DNA of 64,000 nt from an uncultured Dialister sp. (GCA_902462205.1 CABQAR010000002.1:186001-250000), one strand, 5' to 3'; counted from the stretch's first letter, positions 50,575 to 59,929 are shown. The notes: generated by a model from the sequence alone, not told the origin. Program-made: numbers and translations.

Positions 50575-51495
50575 ATGGAAATAGATAATTACAGAAATTT
50601 TTTAGCCATCGTCGAAGCAGGCAGCATGACCTCCGCCTCGGAATTCGTCCATATCGCCCAGCCGGCGCTGTCCAAGCAGCTGAAATCGCTGGAAGGGTAT
50701 TTCGGCACAAAGCTGATCATCACTACCCGGGGAAGCAAGCACCTCATCCTGACCGATGCGGGCAAGATCCTGTACCATAAGGCGAAATATATCTGCTCGC
50801 TGGAAGACATGGCACGGAACGAAATCGATGACATCAGCGACGGAAGCAGGGGGACGCTGCGCATCAGCGCCGCCAATTCCCGTTCTTCCGTTTTTATCAA
50901 TACCTGTCTGGAGCCATTCCATGACTTATTTCCGAACGTGGTCTATGAAATCTATGAGGGCAGCGTGAACGAACAATCCCAGCAGCTTCTTTCCGGCATC
51001 ACCGAGCTGGGGATCCTGAGCGTGCCCCTGATCCACCAGAATGATTTCGAGGTCCTGTTCCAGCGGGAAGAGGAAGTTTGCGCCATCTTTTCAAAGAATT
51101 CCAAATTCCTTCCGGAAGGCGGAAGCGATACGATCTCCGTGAAAGAGCTGTCCCCCCTGCCTCTTTGCGCCTCTGCCGGCTGCCATCTCATCATGAGCAA
51201 GGTCTTTAAGGAACATAACCTGAAGCCCCACATTCTCAGCATCTGTACCACAAGGACCGCAGCGCTGCAGTGGGCGGAGGATGACTACGGTGTCAGCATC
51301 GTCCCGATGGAACCGGGGGAAAACATAGGCAGCCATTTCGTCTGCCGACGCATAGAGGAAGCCGGCGCCGACCTGTTCAAAACCGTCGTCAAGGTGAAAG
51401 GCCGCCCGCTCTCCGTCATCGCAAGGAAATTCCTCAAATTCTACTCGGAAGCACGCCACTCCAAACGCGTGGGCAAGCTGAGCACCATGATGTAA
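50575..51495 (+). CDS. LysR-family transcriptional regulator
   Basis: 306 residues from ATG 50575 (AAGGAG 6 nt upstream). N-terminal helix-turn-helix NYRNFLAIVEAGSMTSASEF (residues 4-23) with HIAQPALSKQLKSLE, then the effector-binding domain of the periplasmic-binding type. Target unknown; the divergent small gene or nearby transporters are candidates. The 320-nt region upstream is AT-rich, with two near-identical GAATTAAAAATAT phrases (50359 and 50381 area) that may be regulator sites, and TTGACT at 50431. Confidence 0.9.
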   Translation: MEIDNYRNFLAIVEAGSMTSASEFVHIAQPALSKQLKSLEGYFGTKLIITTRGSKHLILTDAGKILYHKAKYICSLEDMARNEIDDISDGSRGTLRISAANSRSSVFINTCLEPFHDLFPNVVYEIYEGSVNEQSQQLLSGITELGILSVPLIHQNDFEVLFQREEEVCAIFSKNSKFLPEGGSDTISVKELSPLPLCASAGCHLIMSKVFKEHNLKPHILSICTTRTAALQWAEDDYGVSIVPMEPGENIGSHFVCRRIEEAGADLFKTVVKVKGRPLSVIARKFLKFYSEARHSKRVGKLSTMM

Positions 51496-51509
51496 TACAA
51501 ATCCAGAAA

Positions 51510-51537
51510 ATACCGCCGTTTGATGGCGGTATTTTTT
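51510..51537 (+). terminator. Terminator after the LysR gene
   Basis: ATACCGCC (51510-51517) pairs with GGCGGTAT (51525-51532), then T run. Confidence 0.85.
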
Positions 51538-51563
51538 ATTTTCCGACAGCTGTTCCGGCAATC

Positions 51564-51594
51564 AAAAAGGCACACACCGTTTTCCGTGTGCGCC
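51564..51594 (-). terminator. Terminator after the gene at 51612
   Basis: On the minus strand GGCGCACACGG pairs with CGGTGTGTGCC around AAAA-type loop, followed by five T. Confidence 0.8.
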
Positions 51595-51611
51595 TTCGTC
51601 CGTCTTTCATT

Positions 51612-51923
51612 TTATACAGCCTTGTGGTAACTGTCTGCCGACGAAATTCCTGCCCATGCGCCGGCCTTCATTTCATTCAGCATCCCATTCATCAGCGTGT
51701 ATTCTCCTTCCATGCGGAGCAGATCCTCCAGCTTCCTCGTCTGGAGCAGGCGGCTGTAAATCCTTCCTGCCTCCGAGTAAAGCATGATCGCCGGATGGAC
51801 TGAATTATCCGCCGTGTAATCAATGCCGTTTTCCTTCATGTAGCCGGCCAGTTCATCAATGATCCGCTCATAGTCGCCAAGCAGCTGTTCCATTTTCATG
51901 ACTGCATCATACATGGTATTCAT
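51612..51923 (-). CDS. Hypothetical helical protein
   Basis: 103 residues, helical and soluble (KMEQLLGDYERIIDELAGYM; SRLLQTRKLEDLLRMEGEY), likely forming a helical bundle. AAGGAG lies 8 nt before the ATG. No recognised family. Single-gene unit. The 228 nt upstream to 52151 show no other gene. Confidence 0.7.
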   Translation of the reverse strand: MNTMYDAVMKMEQLLGDYERIIDELAGYMKENGIDYTADNSVHPAIMLYSEAGRIYSRLLQTRKLEDLLRMEGEYTLMNGMLNEMKAGAWAGISSADSYHKAV

Positions 51924-52151
51924 AGTGCATTCTCCTTCCCGTGTAATGAAATAGATTGTTATCGTGACCGGTCTTGAAGGCTTCTCTTTCCTTCTGCCCT
52001 GATTATAGACGGTATATTACCATATTTCCAGTATTTTATACCAGTTATTCCCATTCGTTATATCTTGCTTCTTTTTCTGATGTTTTATTCGCTTTTTGAT
52101 GGAACTTTCAGAAATATCCGGTACGGTTCTGCCTTTTCCGCAGGAAACCGG

Positions 52152-52625
52152 TCATGCCCGCTTAAATATTTTTCTCGCATCGCACTTTGTAAAGATGAAT
52201 TTATTGGCTTTGATCTGGTACTCCAGCGACCAGAATTCGCCATGCCCCACCTCCACATGTATGTGGCGCGGGCCGGCATGATACTCCTTGAACCGTTTGC
52301 CGCGGATATGCCGCGACCAGTAGGCACAGACTTCCACATCATGCTCGCCGGGCGACAGGTACACCGCCGGAACCCCGACGCAGTAAAGGAACGTTTCCGC
52401 CCTGAGCCCGTCGATGCAGAGAATCTCATTTCTGCCGGAATAATCGGGATTGCCCGCATGCCGCTTGTATAAAAGGACGATAGAGGAATGGGTATTGGCA
52501 GAATTCAGCCGGTCCATCTTCTTCCGCTGCATCTCAAAAATGATATACACGACAGCAATGGAAACCAGGATGCCGAAAATCCTCCAGTAATAAAGTATCG
52601 AATTTTCCACTACGTAATCAATCAT
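52152..52625 (-). CDS. Hypothetical single-pass membrane protein
   Basis: 157 residues: one N-terminal membrane segment (YYWRIFGILVSIAVVYIIF, residues ~12-31), then a soluble domain of beta character with ...AVYLSPGEHDVEVCAYWSRHI... and HIHVEVGHGEFWSLEY. The strand pattern resembles a small PEGA-like or Ig-like domain (LSPGEHDVEV), but this is weak. GAGG lies 7 nt before the ATG. Function unknown. Confidence 0.65.
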   Translation of the reverse strand: MIDYVVENSILYYWRIFGILVSIAVVYIIFEMQRKKMDRLNSANTHSSIVLLYKRHAGNPDYSGRNEILCIDGLRAETFLYCVGVPAVYLSPGEHDVEVCAYWSRHIRGKRFKEYHAGPRHIHVEVGHGEFWSLEYQIKANKFIFTKCDARKIFKRA

Positions 52626-52743
52626 AGAAATCCTCGCTTCACTGTTCTTCTGTTATTTCCTCTATTGTATCTTATATTCCATCAAACAATAAAATTCCTT
52701 TAATATATAACTTATATTCCATTTAGAAATAAATTAATGGATC

Positions 52744-52942
52744 CCCCTGCCAGATCCTTACCGCTCCCTCCGGTCGGGTATGGCGTCTCTGCCACTGCAT
52801 CCGTGAAGGACTACGATTCATGCGTCATTTCATTCCTTTTCATCGTGTCCTCTACGGAACACAATTTTGCGCGTCATTTCATTCCTTCAAAAATCGTTCG
52901 CTTGCCATCGCTTCGCTTACGCTCCATTCGAGGATGACGGCA
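52744..52942. repeat. Intergenic repeat, family B copy 2
   Basis: Shares with 4448-4571 the phrases GATCCTTACCGCTCCCTCCG, GGTCGGGTATGGCGTCTC, TTTTGCGCGTCATTTCATTC, AAAATCGTTCGCTTGCCATC and CGAGGATGACGGCAA. It is longer by an inserted partial duplication of the GCGTCATTTCATTCC phrase (about 52830-52860). Confidence 0.75.
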
Positions 52943-52978
52943 AGCAGATAATTCCGTTAAAGGTAAACAACCCTTGCC

Positions 52979-53144
52979 CTGTCATTCTCGAGCGGTGGGA
53001 AAAATAGATTTTATGTGAAGCCCGTAATCATACCGGTGAAAAGGAGCGAAGAATCTGGGCATAGGTTGCAGGTTTTAAATACGATTTGCAAGCTTCCACC
53101 GCTTGTCGGGGGAAGTACTGCCGAATGGCAGGGATAGGGGCAAG
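52979..53144. repeat. Intergenic repeat, family C copy 2
   Basis: Aligns over its length with 49602-49770, from TGTCATTCTCGAGCGGTG to GGCAGGGATAGGGGCAAG. It follows family B copy 2 directly. Further fragments to 53327 (CCGCTCGAGGATGACGGCAC) belong to the same type of material. Confidence 0.75.
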
Positions 53145-53327
53145 TGTGTGTACATACTTTTGCCTGTCTTCCCCAACCCGCCCCTTCAGTCAACCTACGG
53201 TTACCAGCTCAGCCGACAAGCGGTGGAGCCTTTTCATTCATCATTTAATCCCATCATCCTATGCCAGATCCTTCACTTCACTACGTTCCGCTCGAGGATG
53301 ACGGCACGCAAGAAAACCGTTTCCCTA

Positions 53328-53428
53328 TTTCTGATTACTGGCCACTGACTGCTGTCTATTGATTCTCGCCGCTATATTGTCTGTCGCGGCGCACCGCCAT
53401 TCCTCATTCCTAATTCCAAATTCCTCAT
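53328..53428. repeat. Composite intergenic repeat, family A copy 4
   Basis: CTGATTACTGGCCACTGACT-type units, core TCGCCGCTATATTGTCTGTC-GCGGCGCACC, then CATTCCTCATTCCTAATTCC units. It abuts the terminator at 53429. No gene is seen anywhere in 52626-53471. Confidence 0.8.
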
Positions 53429-53460
53429 TAAAAAAACGCCCCTTTATAAGAGCGTTTTTT
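53429..53460 (-). terminator. Terminator after the MatC-like gene
   Basis: AAAAAACGC pairs with GCGTTTTTT around a loop with CCCTTTATAAGA; serves the minus-strand gene that ends at 53472. Confidence 0.75.
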
Positions 53461-53471
53461 GCTTTGTTTCG

Positions 53472-54722
53472 TTACAGAAGCCATCTGTAGAAGCCGAAGT
53501 AGGCTAAGATGGAGAGCGTGATGACGCCTGCTGCCGAAATCGCGAACATTTTCAGGAAGAGCTGGTCCAGTTCCCCTGCTGCCGCACCTGCTTCTGATGA
53601 GTAGGCCGCCAGTGCGAGCGCTCCTCCTGTCGAAAGGGGGCTGATCCCTGCCGTATTGGATACCATGGAGATGGCCGTTACCCATTCCACCGGATTGACG
53701 GAGACGCTCATCTGCTGGATGATATGGGGAATCGTCGGTATCAGCGTGGGCATGACCACGCCAGAGGTGGAGGAGAACCATGACATGATGCCTGCCGTCA
53801 CACCGAGGATGGAGGTCGCCGTCGCCGCGTTCATGACGGAGGCCAGCGCCACGGACAGAAGGTCGATTCCGCCCAGCCTGATGATGACGTTCATCAGGAC
53901 GCCGACGCCGCAAATGAGAAGGAGCGTGCCCCAGGGAATCTTTTTCAATGCTTTTTCTTCATCCGATACGCGGAAAAAGGACAGCGCCATGGCGACCGTG
54001 AAGCTCGCCAGACCTACATTGATTTTAAACAGCATGACCATCCCCACCATCGCGGCGATGCCCGCCAGCGTCACCAGCTGCGCCCGGTCGAAGGCGGGAA
54101 TGTCTGAAAATTTCAGTGCCACGTCAGATTTCAGCTTGTATCCGCCAAATCCGATATATACGATGCCTGCATAAACGGTGGATGACAGGATGCCGTTGAT
54201 GAGGAGAGGGAATTCGATGCCTGTCAGGCCGAATCCTTCGCAAAGGTTCAGCCCGATGATTCCCGTGGCCGCCAGAGGAGACATGCCGCCTCCTGCCGCG
54301 CCTAAGAATATGATGGCGGCGAGCATCGCCGGATTGATATGCATTTCCACCGCCAGCGTCATGCCGAAAACCATCATGATCGCCGTCGTAGGGATCGTTC
54401 CCGGCCCCAGTGCGGACAGGACGGTGGCAAAAACGTACATGACGATAGGGATCAGGTAGGTATGGTGCCCGGAAAGCACGGTGATTTTCCTCGTCAGCAG
54501 CTTCAGCGTCCCATTGATTTCCGCCAGCCCGAACAGGTAGGTCACGCCGAGAAGCATCAGGAAGAGGGAATAATTGAAGCCCCCGATGATTTCCTTATCC
54601 GGCATGTCGGCGATCTTCCCGAGGAGCAATGCAAATCCGATACAGACAAGCCCTGTATTCATTTTGCGGAAAAATCCGAGAAATATGGCGGCTGCCAGAG
54701 AACCGAGCGATAATAATGCCAT
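53472..54722 (-). CDS. MatC/SLC13-like dicarboxylate permease
   Basis: 416 residues with about 11-12 membrane segments. The N-terminal part (GFFRKMNTGLVCIGFALLLG, then NYSLFLMLLGVTYLFGLAEI) matches the MatC N-terminal domain of malonate or dicarboxylate carriers; ALGPGTIPTTAIMMVFGM (near residue 100) and SNTAGISPLSTGGALALAA (near 365) are the transport-fold motifs. GGGAGG lies 6 nt before the ATG. Substrate unproven. The 519 nt upstream, to the aro operon end, hold no gene. Confidence 0.83.
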   Translation of the reverse strand: MALLSLGSLAAAIFLGFFRKMNTGLVCIGFALLLGKIADMPDKEIIGGFNYSLFLMLLGVTYLFGLAEINGTLKLLTRKITVLSGHHTYLIPIVMYVFATVLSALGPGTIPTTAIMMVFGMTLAVEMHINPAMLAAIIFLGAAGGGMSPLAATGIIGLNLCEGFGLTGIEFPLLINGILSSTVYAGIVYIGFGGYKLKSDVALKFSDIPAFDRAQLVTLAGIAAMVGMVMLFKINVGLASFTVAMALSFFRVSDEEKALKKIPWGTLLLICGVGVLMNVIIRLGGIDLLSVALASVMNAATATSILGVTAGIMSWFSSTSGVVMPTLIPTIPHIIQQMSVSVNPVEWVTAISMVSNTAGISPLSTGGALALAAYSSEAGAAAGELDQLFLKMFAISAAGVITLSILAYFGFYRWLL

Positions 54723-54930
54723 AAATGCCTCCCTTGCTTCTTGACCCGCAGAAAGTGTCCCCGTCCGGTTTCTCCCTGCATCTTTCTTCTATTTTGTCTG
54801 AGTCTCATGGTTTCTTAATGTCTTGAAAATCATATCACGAAAAATGGATTGGAATAAAATAACCCATTCATATAGCAATTATTCTTTTATAACCGCTTTA
54901 TGAATGTTTTTTATTTTTCAGATTCTTTAA

Positions 54931-55001
54931 AAGAATATATTCTTGAAAATCCCGTCTTTTTTCCGCAAAACAGGTGAAGTTATGAAAGTTCGTCATAACT
55001 T
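54931..55001. promoter_or_regulatory. Two palindromes in the gap between the MatC-like gene and the aro operon
   Basis: AAGAATATATTCTT (54931-54944) is a perfect palindrome, and AAGTTATGA-n7-TCATAACTT (54977-55001) a perfect 9-bp inverted repeat. They lie 210-280 nt before the permease start and could be operators, though too far for a simple promoter. Otherwise 54723-55180 is AT-rich and empty. Confidence 0.35.
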
Positions 55002-55183
55002 TCCGGCGCGGTTCATTTTATAAATAGTTTTTATATTGAATAATAAAATACACTGTGCAAACATGATCAGTATTTTCACAAGAATCAGTATGCATCGTAT
55101 TTTTCTGCAAAAGAGTTTACATATATATGTTTAAATCCTATAAAGTACAATTGAACATTCACGGCCCCAAATGGACAATAAAA

Positions 55184-55236
55184 AAGAACAGAAGGAAAGC
55201 ATAGGCTATCTCTCCGTTCTGTCTGATTCTGCCGTT
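55184..55236 (-). terminator. Probable terminator of the aromatic operon
   Basis: On the minus strand AGAACGGA pairs with TCCTTCT (one mismatch) around a ~14-nt loop, followed by GTTCTTTTTT, right after the aroK stop. Confidence 0.6.
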
Positions 55237-55241
55237 TCCTT

Positions 55242-55739
55242 TTACAGGAGCCGTTCCAGTTCCCGCAGGATTTCGCAGAGGATTTCTTCTTCGCCTTTAT
55301 CGTTTTTCACCGTCACGTCCGCTGCCGCCTGATAGCTGACAAGCCTGTCCCTGTACAGAGCGTATACTTTTTCCGCGCCGTCTTTCAGGAGTGGCCTCGT
55401 ACTGACTTCTATATCGGCGGCGATGTCCGCCGGAGGTCGATCAAGGAACAGGAGGATCCCTCTTTTCCGCAGCCGGCGGATATTATCCGGCCGTTCCACC
55501 ACGCCGCCGCCCGTGGCGATGACGCAGTCTTCCATGCGTGACAGTTCCCTGATGGCTTCTTCTTCTGCGTCACGGAAGCAGCTTTCTCCTTCCTGAAAAA
55601 ACGCTGCAATCCGTTTCCCTTCTTTTTCTTCCAGATAGGTGTCGGCATCAAAAAAGGCTTTCCCCAATTTTTCCGCCACGGCCCTGCCGAAGGTGGTCTT
55701 TCCGCTTCCCGGCATTCCGATCAGGACGATGTTTTTCAT
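55242..55739 (-). CDS. aroK: Shikimate kinase
   Basis: 165 residues from ATG 55739 (GGGAGG 5-6 nt upstream; the longer frame to 55910 overlaps aroE). Walker A is GMPGSGKTTFGRA (near residue 8), DADTYLE follows with the substrate Asp, then ATGGGVVERPDN (near 78) and the lid Arg in ...VSTRPLLK. It phosphorylates shikimate. Last gene of the aromatic operon, 13 nt after aroE. Confidence 0.95.
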   Translation of the reverse strand: MKNIVLIGMPGSGKTTFGRAVAEKLGKAFFDADTYLEEKEGKRIAAFFQEGESCFRDAEEEAIRELSRMEDCVIATGGGVVERPDNIRRLRKRGILLFLDRPPADIAADIEVSTRPLLKDGAEKVYALYRDRLVSYQAAADVTVKNDKGEEEILCEILRELERLL

Positions 55740-55752
55740 GCCTGCCTCCCTG

Positions 55753-56583
55753 TCATGAATGGCGCCCGTGCACCGCGCCGTTTTCCATTTCTTCCGCGAC
55801 GGCTTCCGCCACAGCCGGAGGAATCGCCGCGCCTGTCCATATTTCTTCCGCTGCGACGGCCTGCATGACGAGCATATACATGCCATTCGCCCTGTCCGCC
55901 GTTTTCGCATGGGACAGCAATTCCGTCTCTTTCGGATTGTAGATGATATCGATCACTTTCGGAAATGCGCCCGCCACGCGCGGTGAGACGGGAGAAACGC
56001 CTGCATGGGGGAACATCCCCACCGGCGTCGTATTCACAAGGAGCGTTCCGTGAGGGTTCCATTCCAGCGTTCCATAGCTGTAAATCTTCGCTCCGCACCG
56101 ATGGGCGAAGGAAATAAAATCCTCTCCGAGGTTTTCCGGATGGCGGCTGATGACGGACACGTCCGCCCCTTCGTCGGAAAGGCACTGGATGACCGCCCTC
56201 GATGCGCCGCCGCTTCCGAGGACGACGCAGCGCCTGCCGGAGACCTCCGCCCCTATTTTACGGAGCGTCCGGCTGAATCCTGCATAGTCCGTGTTGTAGC
56301 CTTTGATTTTTCCGTTCCGCACGGCGATTGTGTTTACCGCGCCGATGCGCCGCGCTTCTTCCGAAATTTCATCCAGAAAAGGAATCACCGCCGTCTTATA
56401 GGGAATGGTCACGTTCAGTCCGTCATAAGAGGCCAGCGCCTGCTCCATGCGTTCCTGCCATTCCCCTTTCCCGATTTCCACCAGGTCATAGGTGCCTGAA
56501 ATACCGAGCCGGCCGAATATTTTCCGATGGATGCAGGGCGACAGGCTGTGCCCCAGCGTTTCTCCGATCAGTCCGAGTTTCAT
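55753..56583 (-). CDS. aroE: Shikimate dehydrogenase
   Basis: 276 residues from ATG 56583 (AAAGGAGG 5 nt upstream). Substrate motif GHSLSPCIH (near residue 10), catalytic Lys in NVTIPYKTAV (near 62), Asp in NTDYAGFSRTL (near 100), nucleotide motif VLGSGGASRAV (near 125) and NTTPVGM. It reduces 3-dehydroshikimate to shikimate with NADPH. It lies 23 nt after pheA. Confidence 0.95.
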   Translation of the reverse strand: MKLGLIGETLGHSLSPCIHRKIFGRLGISGTYDLVEIGKGEWQERMEQALASYDGLNVTIPYKTAVIPFLDEISEEARRIGAVNTIAVRNGKIKGYNTDYAGFSRTLRKIGAEVSGRRCVVLGSGGASRAVIQCLSDEGADVSVISRHPENLGEDFISFAHRCGAKIYSYGTLEWNPHGTLLVNTTPVGMFPHAGVSPVSPRVAGAFPKVIDIIYNPKETELLSHAKTADRANGMYMLVMQAVAAEEIWTGAAIPPAVAEAVAEEMENGAVHGRHS

Positions 56584-56606
56584 TGCCGCCTCCTTTCCGC
56601 TTCCGC

Positions 56607-57443
56607 TCATTCCCGGAAGGACGGATAATTGCCAAGCACCTTGAAATAGGTGCACATCGACCGGAGCCCGCGGAGGGTCTGCGCGTTGGCAGGATCCTCC
56701 AGACGCCCCATGACGTCGATATGGAAGAAATACTCAAAAGGCTTCTCCTCCATCGGCCGTGATTCGAGATGGGTCATATTCATACCGCCGTAGAAGAAAT
56801 AGCCGAGCACGTGGTACAGCGCCCCCGGTTCGTGCGGAACAGAGATGACGAGGGTGATCTTATCCGAGTCCGCCTTGATTTCCATCTTCGGGGCGATAAT
56901 GAAGAAGCGGGTATAATTGCTTGCATTGAAGTAAATATTCTCCGCGATGACGGACAGCCCGTAGAGCCTCGCCGCCGTGCGGCTTGCCACCGCCGCCTGG
57001 TTCCGCAGCCCGTCCTGCGCCACCCGTTCCGCGCTCCGGGATGTGGAAAAATAAGGTTTCAGCTTCCATTCCCTGTGCTCGTTCAGAAAAGGACGGCACT
57101 GGGCGAAGCCCTGCGGATGGGAGTAGACCGTATCTATTTCCTCCTGCGACACGCCGGGCAGCGCGAGCAGGTGATGCTCGATTTTCACCAGCTGCTCGCC
57201 GACGACGGCGCAGCCGTATTTCCGTATGAGGTCATAAACCTCCGTGATGCCGCCGGTCGAGGAATTTTCGATGGGCACCACGCCGTAATCGATCGTTCCT
57301 TCCGCGACGGCCTTCGTCACATCCTCAAACAGGGAGAAATAGGATTCCTCCCGTTCCCTCTGCCCGAACTGCCGCTCCATCGCGTCATAGGTGTAAGAGC
57401 CCTTCGCTCCGTAGCAGCCGACACGCAATTTCTTTTCCGCCAT
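56607..57443 (-). CDS. pheA: Prephenate dehydratase
   Basis: 278 residues. The dehydratase domain has CYGAKGSYTYDA at the start, GVVPIENSSTGGITEVYDL (near residue 59) and the catalytic TRF in NYTRFFII (near 178). An ACT domain follows (about 195-275) with HEPGALYHVLGYF and the Phe-sensing motif HLESRPMEEKPFEY, so feedback by phenylalanine is expected. It is a monofunctional enzyme without a chorismate mutase domain; no mutase gene is seen in the window. One base separates it from aroC. Confidence 0.95.
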   Translation of the reverse strand: MAEKKLRVGCYGAKGSYTYDAMERQFGQREREESYFSLFEDVTKAVAEGTIDYGVVPIENSSTGGITEVYDLIRKYGCAVVGEQLVKIEHHLLALPGVSQEEIDTVYSHPQGFAQCRPFLNEHREWKLKPYFSTSRSAERVAQDGLRNQAAVASRTAARLYGLSVIAENIYFNASNYTRFFIIAPKMEIKADSDKITLVISVPHEPGALYHVLGYFFYGGMNMTHLESRPMEEKPFEYFFHIDVMGRLEDPANAQTLRGLRSMCTYFKVLGNYPSFRE

Positions 57444-57444
57444 T

Positions 57445-58533
57445 TCAAAAACTCCTGTCTGTTAAAAGCAAATCAAGCAACGTCCACGCCGCGGCCGCTT
57501 CCACCACGGGGATGGCGCGGGGCACTATGCACGGGTCGTGGCGCCCCCGTATTTCCAGTTCCGCGTTTTCTTTCAGAGAAATATCGATGGTCCGCTGTTT
57601 TTTCCCGATCGACGCCGTCGGTTTCACCGCCACCCTGAAAAGGAGGGGCGCGCCGCTCGTGATGCCGCCCAGGATACCGCCGTTATGGTTCGTTTCAAAA
57701 ACCACGCCGCTGTTTCCGTAACGGATGGCGTCATTCGCCTCCGAGCCTTTCATTTCCGCGAGGCCGAATCCGTCGCCAAACTCGATGCCCTTCACCGCCG
57801 GAATCGAGAACATCATGTGCGCAAGGCCGCTTTCCGCCGAATCGAAGAACGGATCGCCCAGTCCTGCAGGCAGTCCGCAGACCATGCATTCAATCACGCC
57901 GCCGACGGAATCCTTTTCCCTGCCGGCGGAAATAATGGCGTCCTCCATGCGTTTGCCCGCTTCCCTGTCGAGGACGGGCAGCCTTTCTTTTCTGAGGCTG
58001 TCCATCAGATCTTTCCCTTCTCCGCAGGGATTCCACGACCTGTCCCTGACGCCCGCGACTTCCGCCGCATGGGCGCCGATATATATGCCGCGCTGCTCAA
58101 GGATTCCCATCGCTATGGCGCCTGCAAAGACAAGCGGCGCCGTCAGACGGCCGGAAAAATGGCCGCCGCCCCGGTAATCCTGAAACCCTCCGTACTTCGC
58201 CTGCGCCGTATAATCCGCATGGCCGGGGCGCATACGGTTTCGAAGCAGGCTGTAATCACCGGAATGGCCGTCCGTATTTTTTATGAGCACCGCCATCGGC
58301 GTTCCCGTGGTATGTCCCTCGAAATAGCCGCTTTCCACTTCGAACGCATCGGCTTCCCTCCGCGGCGTCGATAAATCGGATCCGCCCGGCGCGCGGCGCG
58401 CCATTTCAAAGCGGACGCGGTCCCAGTCTATGGCGATGCCTGCAGGCAGTCCGTCCAGCACGGCCCCGATGGCCGCTCCGTGGGACTCGCCGAAAATCGT
58501 CAGCCGCGCCTGTTGTCCAAATGAATTTCCCAT
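57445..58533 (-). CDS. aroC: Chorismate synthase
   Basis: About 362 residues from the second of two adjacent ATG (58536/58533); this gives the usual start MGNSFGQQARLTIFGESHG. Other signatures are GMRPGHADYT-like RMRPGHADYTAQAKYG (near residue 95), and the third signature RHDPCIVPRAIPVVEA near the end. It uses reduced FMN to make chorismate from EPSP. Its end carries the ribosome site of pheA. Confidence 0.95.
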   Translation of the reverse strand: MGNSFGQQARLTIFGESHGAAIGAVLDGLPAGIAIDWDRVRFEMARRAPGGSDLSTPRREADAFEVESGYFEGHTTGTPMAVLIKNTDGHSGDYSLLRNRMRPGHADYTAQAKYGGFQDYRGGGHFSGRLTAPLVFAGAIAMGILEQRGIYIGAHAAEVAGVRDRSWNPCGEGKDLMDSLRKERLPVLDREAGKRMEDAIISAGREKDSVGGVIECMVCGLPAGLGDPFFDSAESGLAHMMFSIPAVKGIEFGDGFGLAEMKGSEANDAIRYGNSGVVFETNHNGGILGGITSGAPLLFRVAVKPTASIGKKQRTIDISLKENAELEIRGRHDPCIVPRAIPVVEAAAAWTLLDLLLTDRSF

Positions 58534-58587
58534 CATCCACCCCGTTTTCTCTGTCTGTTTCCTTCCCTGCACGGACATACAGCCTTT

Positions 58588-59853
58588 TTATTTTTCCGAC
58601 ACATGGTTTCCTCCCAACCTTCTGAATTCTTCCCAGAAAGAGGGGTAGGATTTCCGCACCGCTTCCGCTCCCTGTATGATGAGCGGCCCGGTGCATTTCG
58701 ATGAAACGGAAGCCAGCGCCATCGCAATCCGGTGATCATTCCATGAAGACACCGTACCGCCGCGGAGCTCCTTCTTTCCGTCAATCACGAGCCCGTCAGG
58801 CTTTTCCTTCACCTCGGCGCCCAGCCTTGTGAGTTCCTCTTTCATCGCGTGCAGGCGGTCGCATTCCTTCAGACGGACCCGTCCTGCGCGGATAATTTCC
58901 GTCCTCCCCTCGCTCACCGCCGCCAGCACGGCAAGGACGGGTACCAAATCGGGACAGTCAGCAGCATCGATCACAATGCCTTTCGTCTCCGATTTCGAAG
59001 CAGTCACTCCCTCTTTTTCCGCCGTCACGGAAGCGCCCATTTTCTGCAGAAGGGAAATAATCACCCTGTCGCCCTGCCGGGAATCGGAAGAAAGCCCCTC
59101 GCAGGTGACCGAACCGCCGCAGATACCGGCGGCAAGCCAGAACGCCGCCTGCGAAGCATCGCCCTCCACGGAAAAATGGCCTGCCCGGTACGATTGTCCG
59201 CCCGGCACTTCATAAGCGTCTTCCTTTTCAAAAACGGTGATGCCGTGGCGGCGCAAAGCATCCACCGTCAAATCGACATAGCTTTTCGATTCCAGAGGCG
59301 TCGTGCTTTTCAGGAGGGAATCCCCGTCCAGCAGGGGAAGGGCGAAAAGCAGTCCCGTGAAAAACTGGGAGCTCACATCCCCCGGAAGCCCGTAGGCACC
59401 GCTTTCCAGCTTCCCTTCCACCATCAGGGGAAGTCCGCCGGACGTCGCAAAGGAAATATTTTTCTCACGGAACAGACCGTAATAGGGGGTGAGCGGCCGC
59501 TGCGACAATCTGCCTCGTCCCGTCCATGTCACCGCATTCCCTGACAGCAGGCCGAGAGGGATCAGGAAGCGCAGCGTCGATCCCGACTCGCCCGCGTCGC
59601 AGGAAAGGGGAACGACGCTTTGTTTCAGTCCGCCCCGGATGGAGAGACGCCCGTTCCCTGCCGGCCCGATCACCGCGCCCAGCTGTCCAAGGATCCGTAT
59701 CGTCGCTTCGATGTCTTCGGATACGGTCACTCCCTCCAGAATCGTTTCCCCCTCTGCCAGAGCGGAAGCGATCAGCTCCCGATGGGTCACGCTCTTCGAG
59801 GACGGCACGCGCACCCTGCCGAAAAGCGGTGCCGGTTCTATGCGGATATCCAT
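58588..59853 (-). CDS. aroA: 3-Phosphoshikimate 1-carboxyvinyltransferase (EPSP synthase)
   Basis: 421 residues from ATG 59853 (AAGGAGGG 4-5 nt upstream; the frame to 59883 lacks a site). Key motifs: VPSSKSVTHRELIAS (near residue 16), DAGESGSTLRFLIPLGL (near 82), and the late LKECDRLHAM and SWNDHRIAMALA (near 380). It transfers enolpyruvate from PEP to shikimate-3-phosphate. The GESGSTLRFL form differs from the GNAGTAMRPL of E. coli-type enzymes. Confidence 0.95.
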   Translation of the reverse strand: MDIRIEPAPLFGRVRVPSSKSVTHRELIASALAEGETILEGVTVSEDIEATIRILGQLGAVIGPAGNGRLSIRGGLKQSVVPLSCDAGESGSTLRFLIPLGLLSGNAVTWTGRGRLSQRPLTPYYGLFREKNISFATSGGLPLMVEGKLESGAYGLPGDVSSQFFTGLLFALPLLDGDSLLKSTTPLESKSYVDLTVDALRRHGITVFEKEDAYEVPGGQSYRAGHFSVEGDASQAAFWLAAGICGGSVTCEGLSSDSRQGDRVIISLLQKMGASVTAEKEGVTASKSETKGIVIDAADCPDLVPVLAVLAAVSEGRTEIIRAGRVRLKECDRLHAMKEELTRLGAEVKEKPDGLVIDGKKELRGGTVSSWNDHRIAMALASVSSKCTGPLIIQGAEAVRKSYPSFWEEFRRLGGNHVSEK

Positions 59854-59929
59854 ACGCCCTCCTTCATGAAACAACTCATGCAACCATTTTTTCGCTGATC
59901 ATTCCACGCGGCTTTTCATGGCCTCCGTC

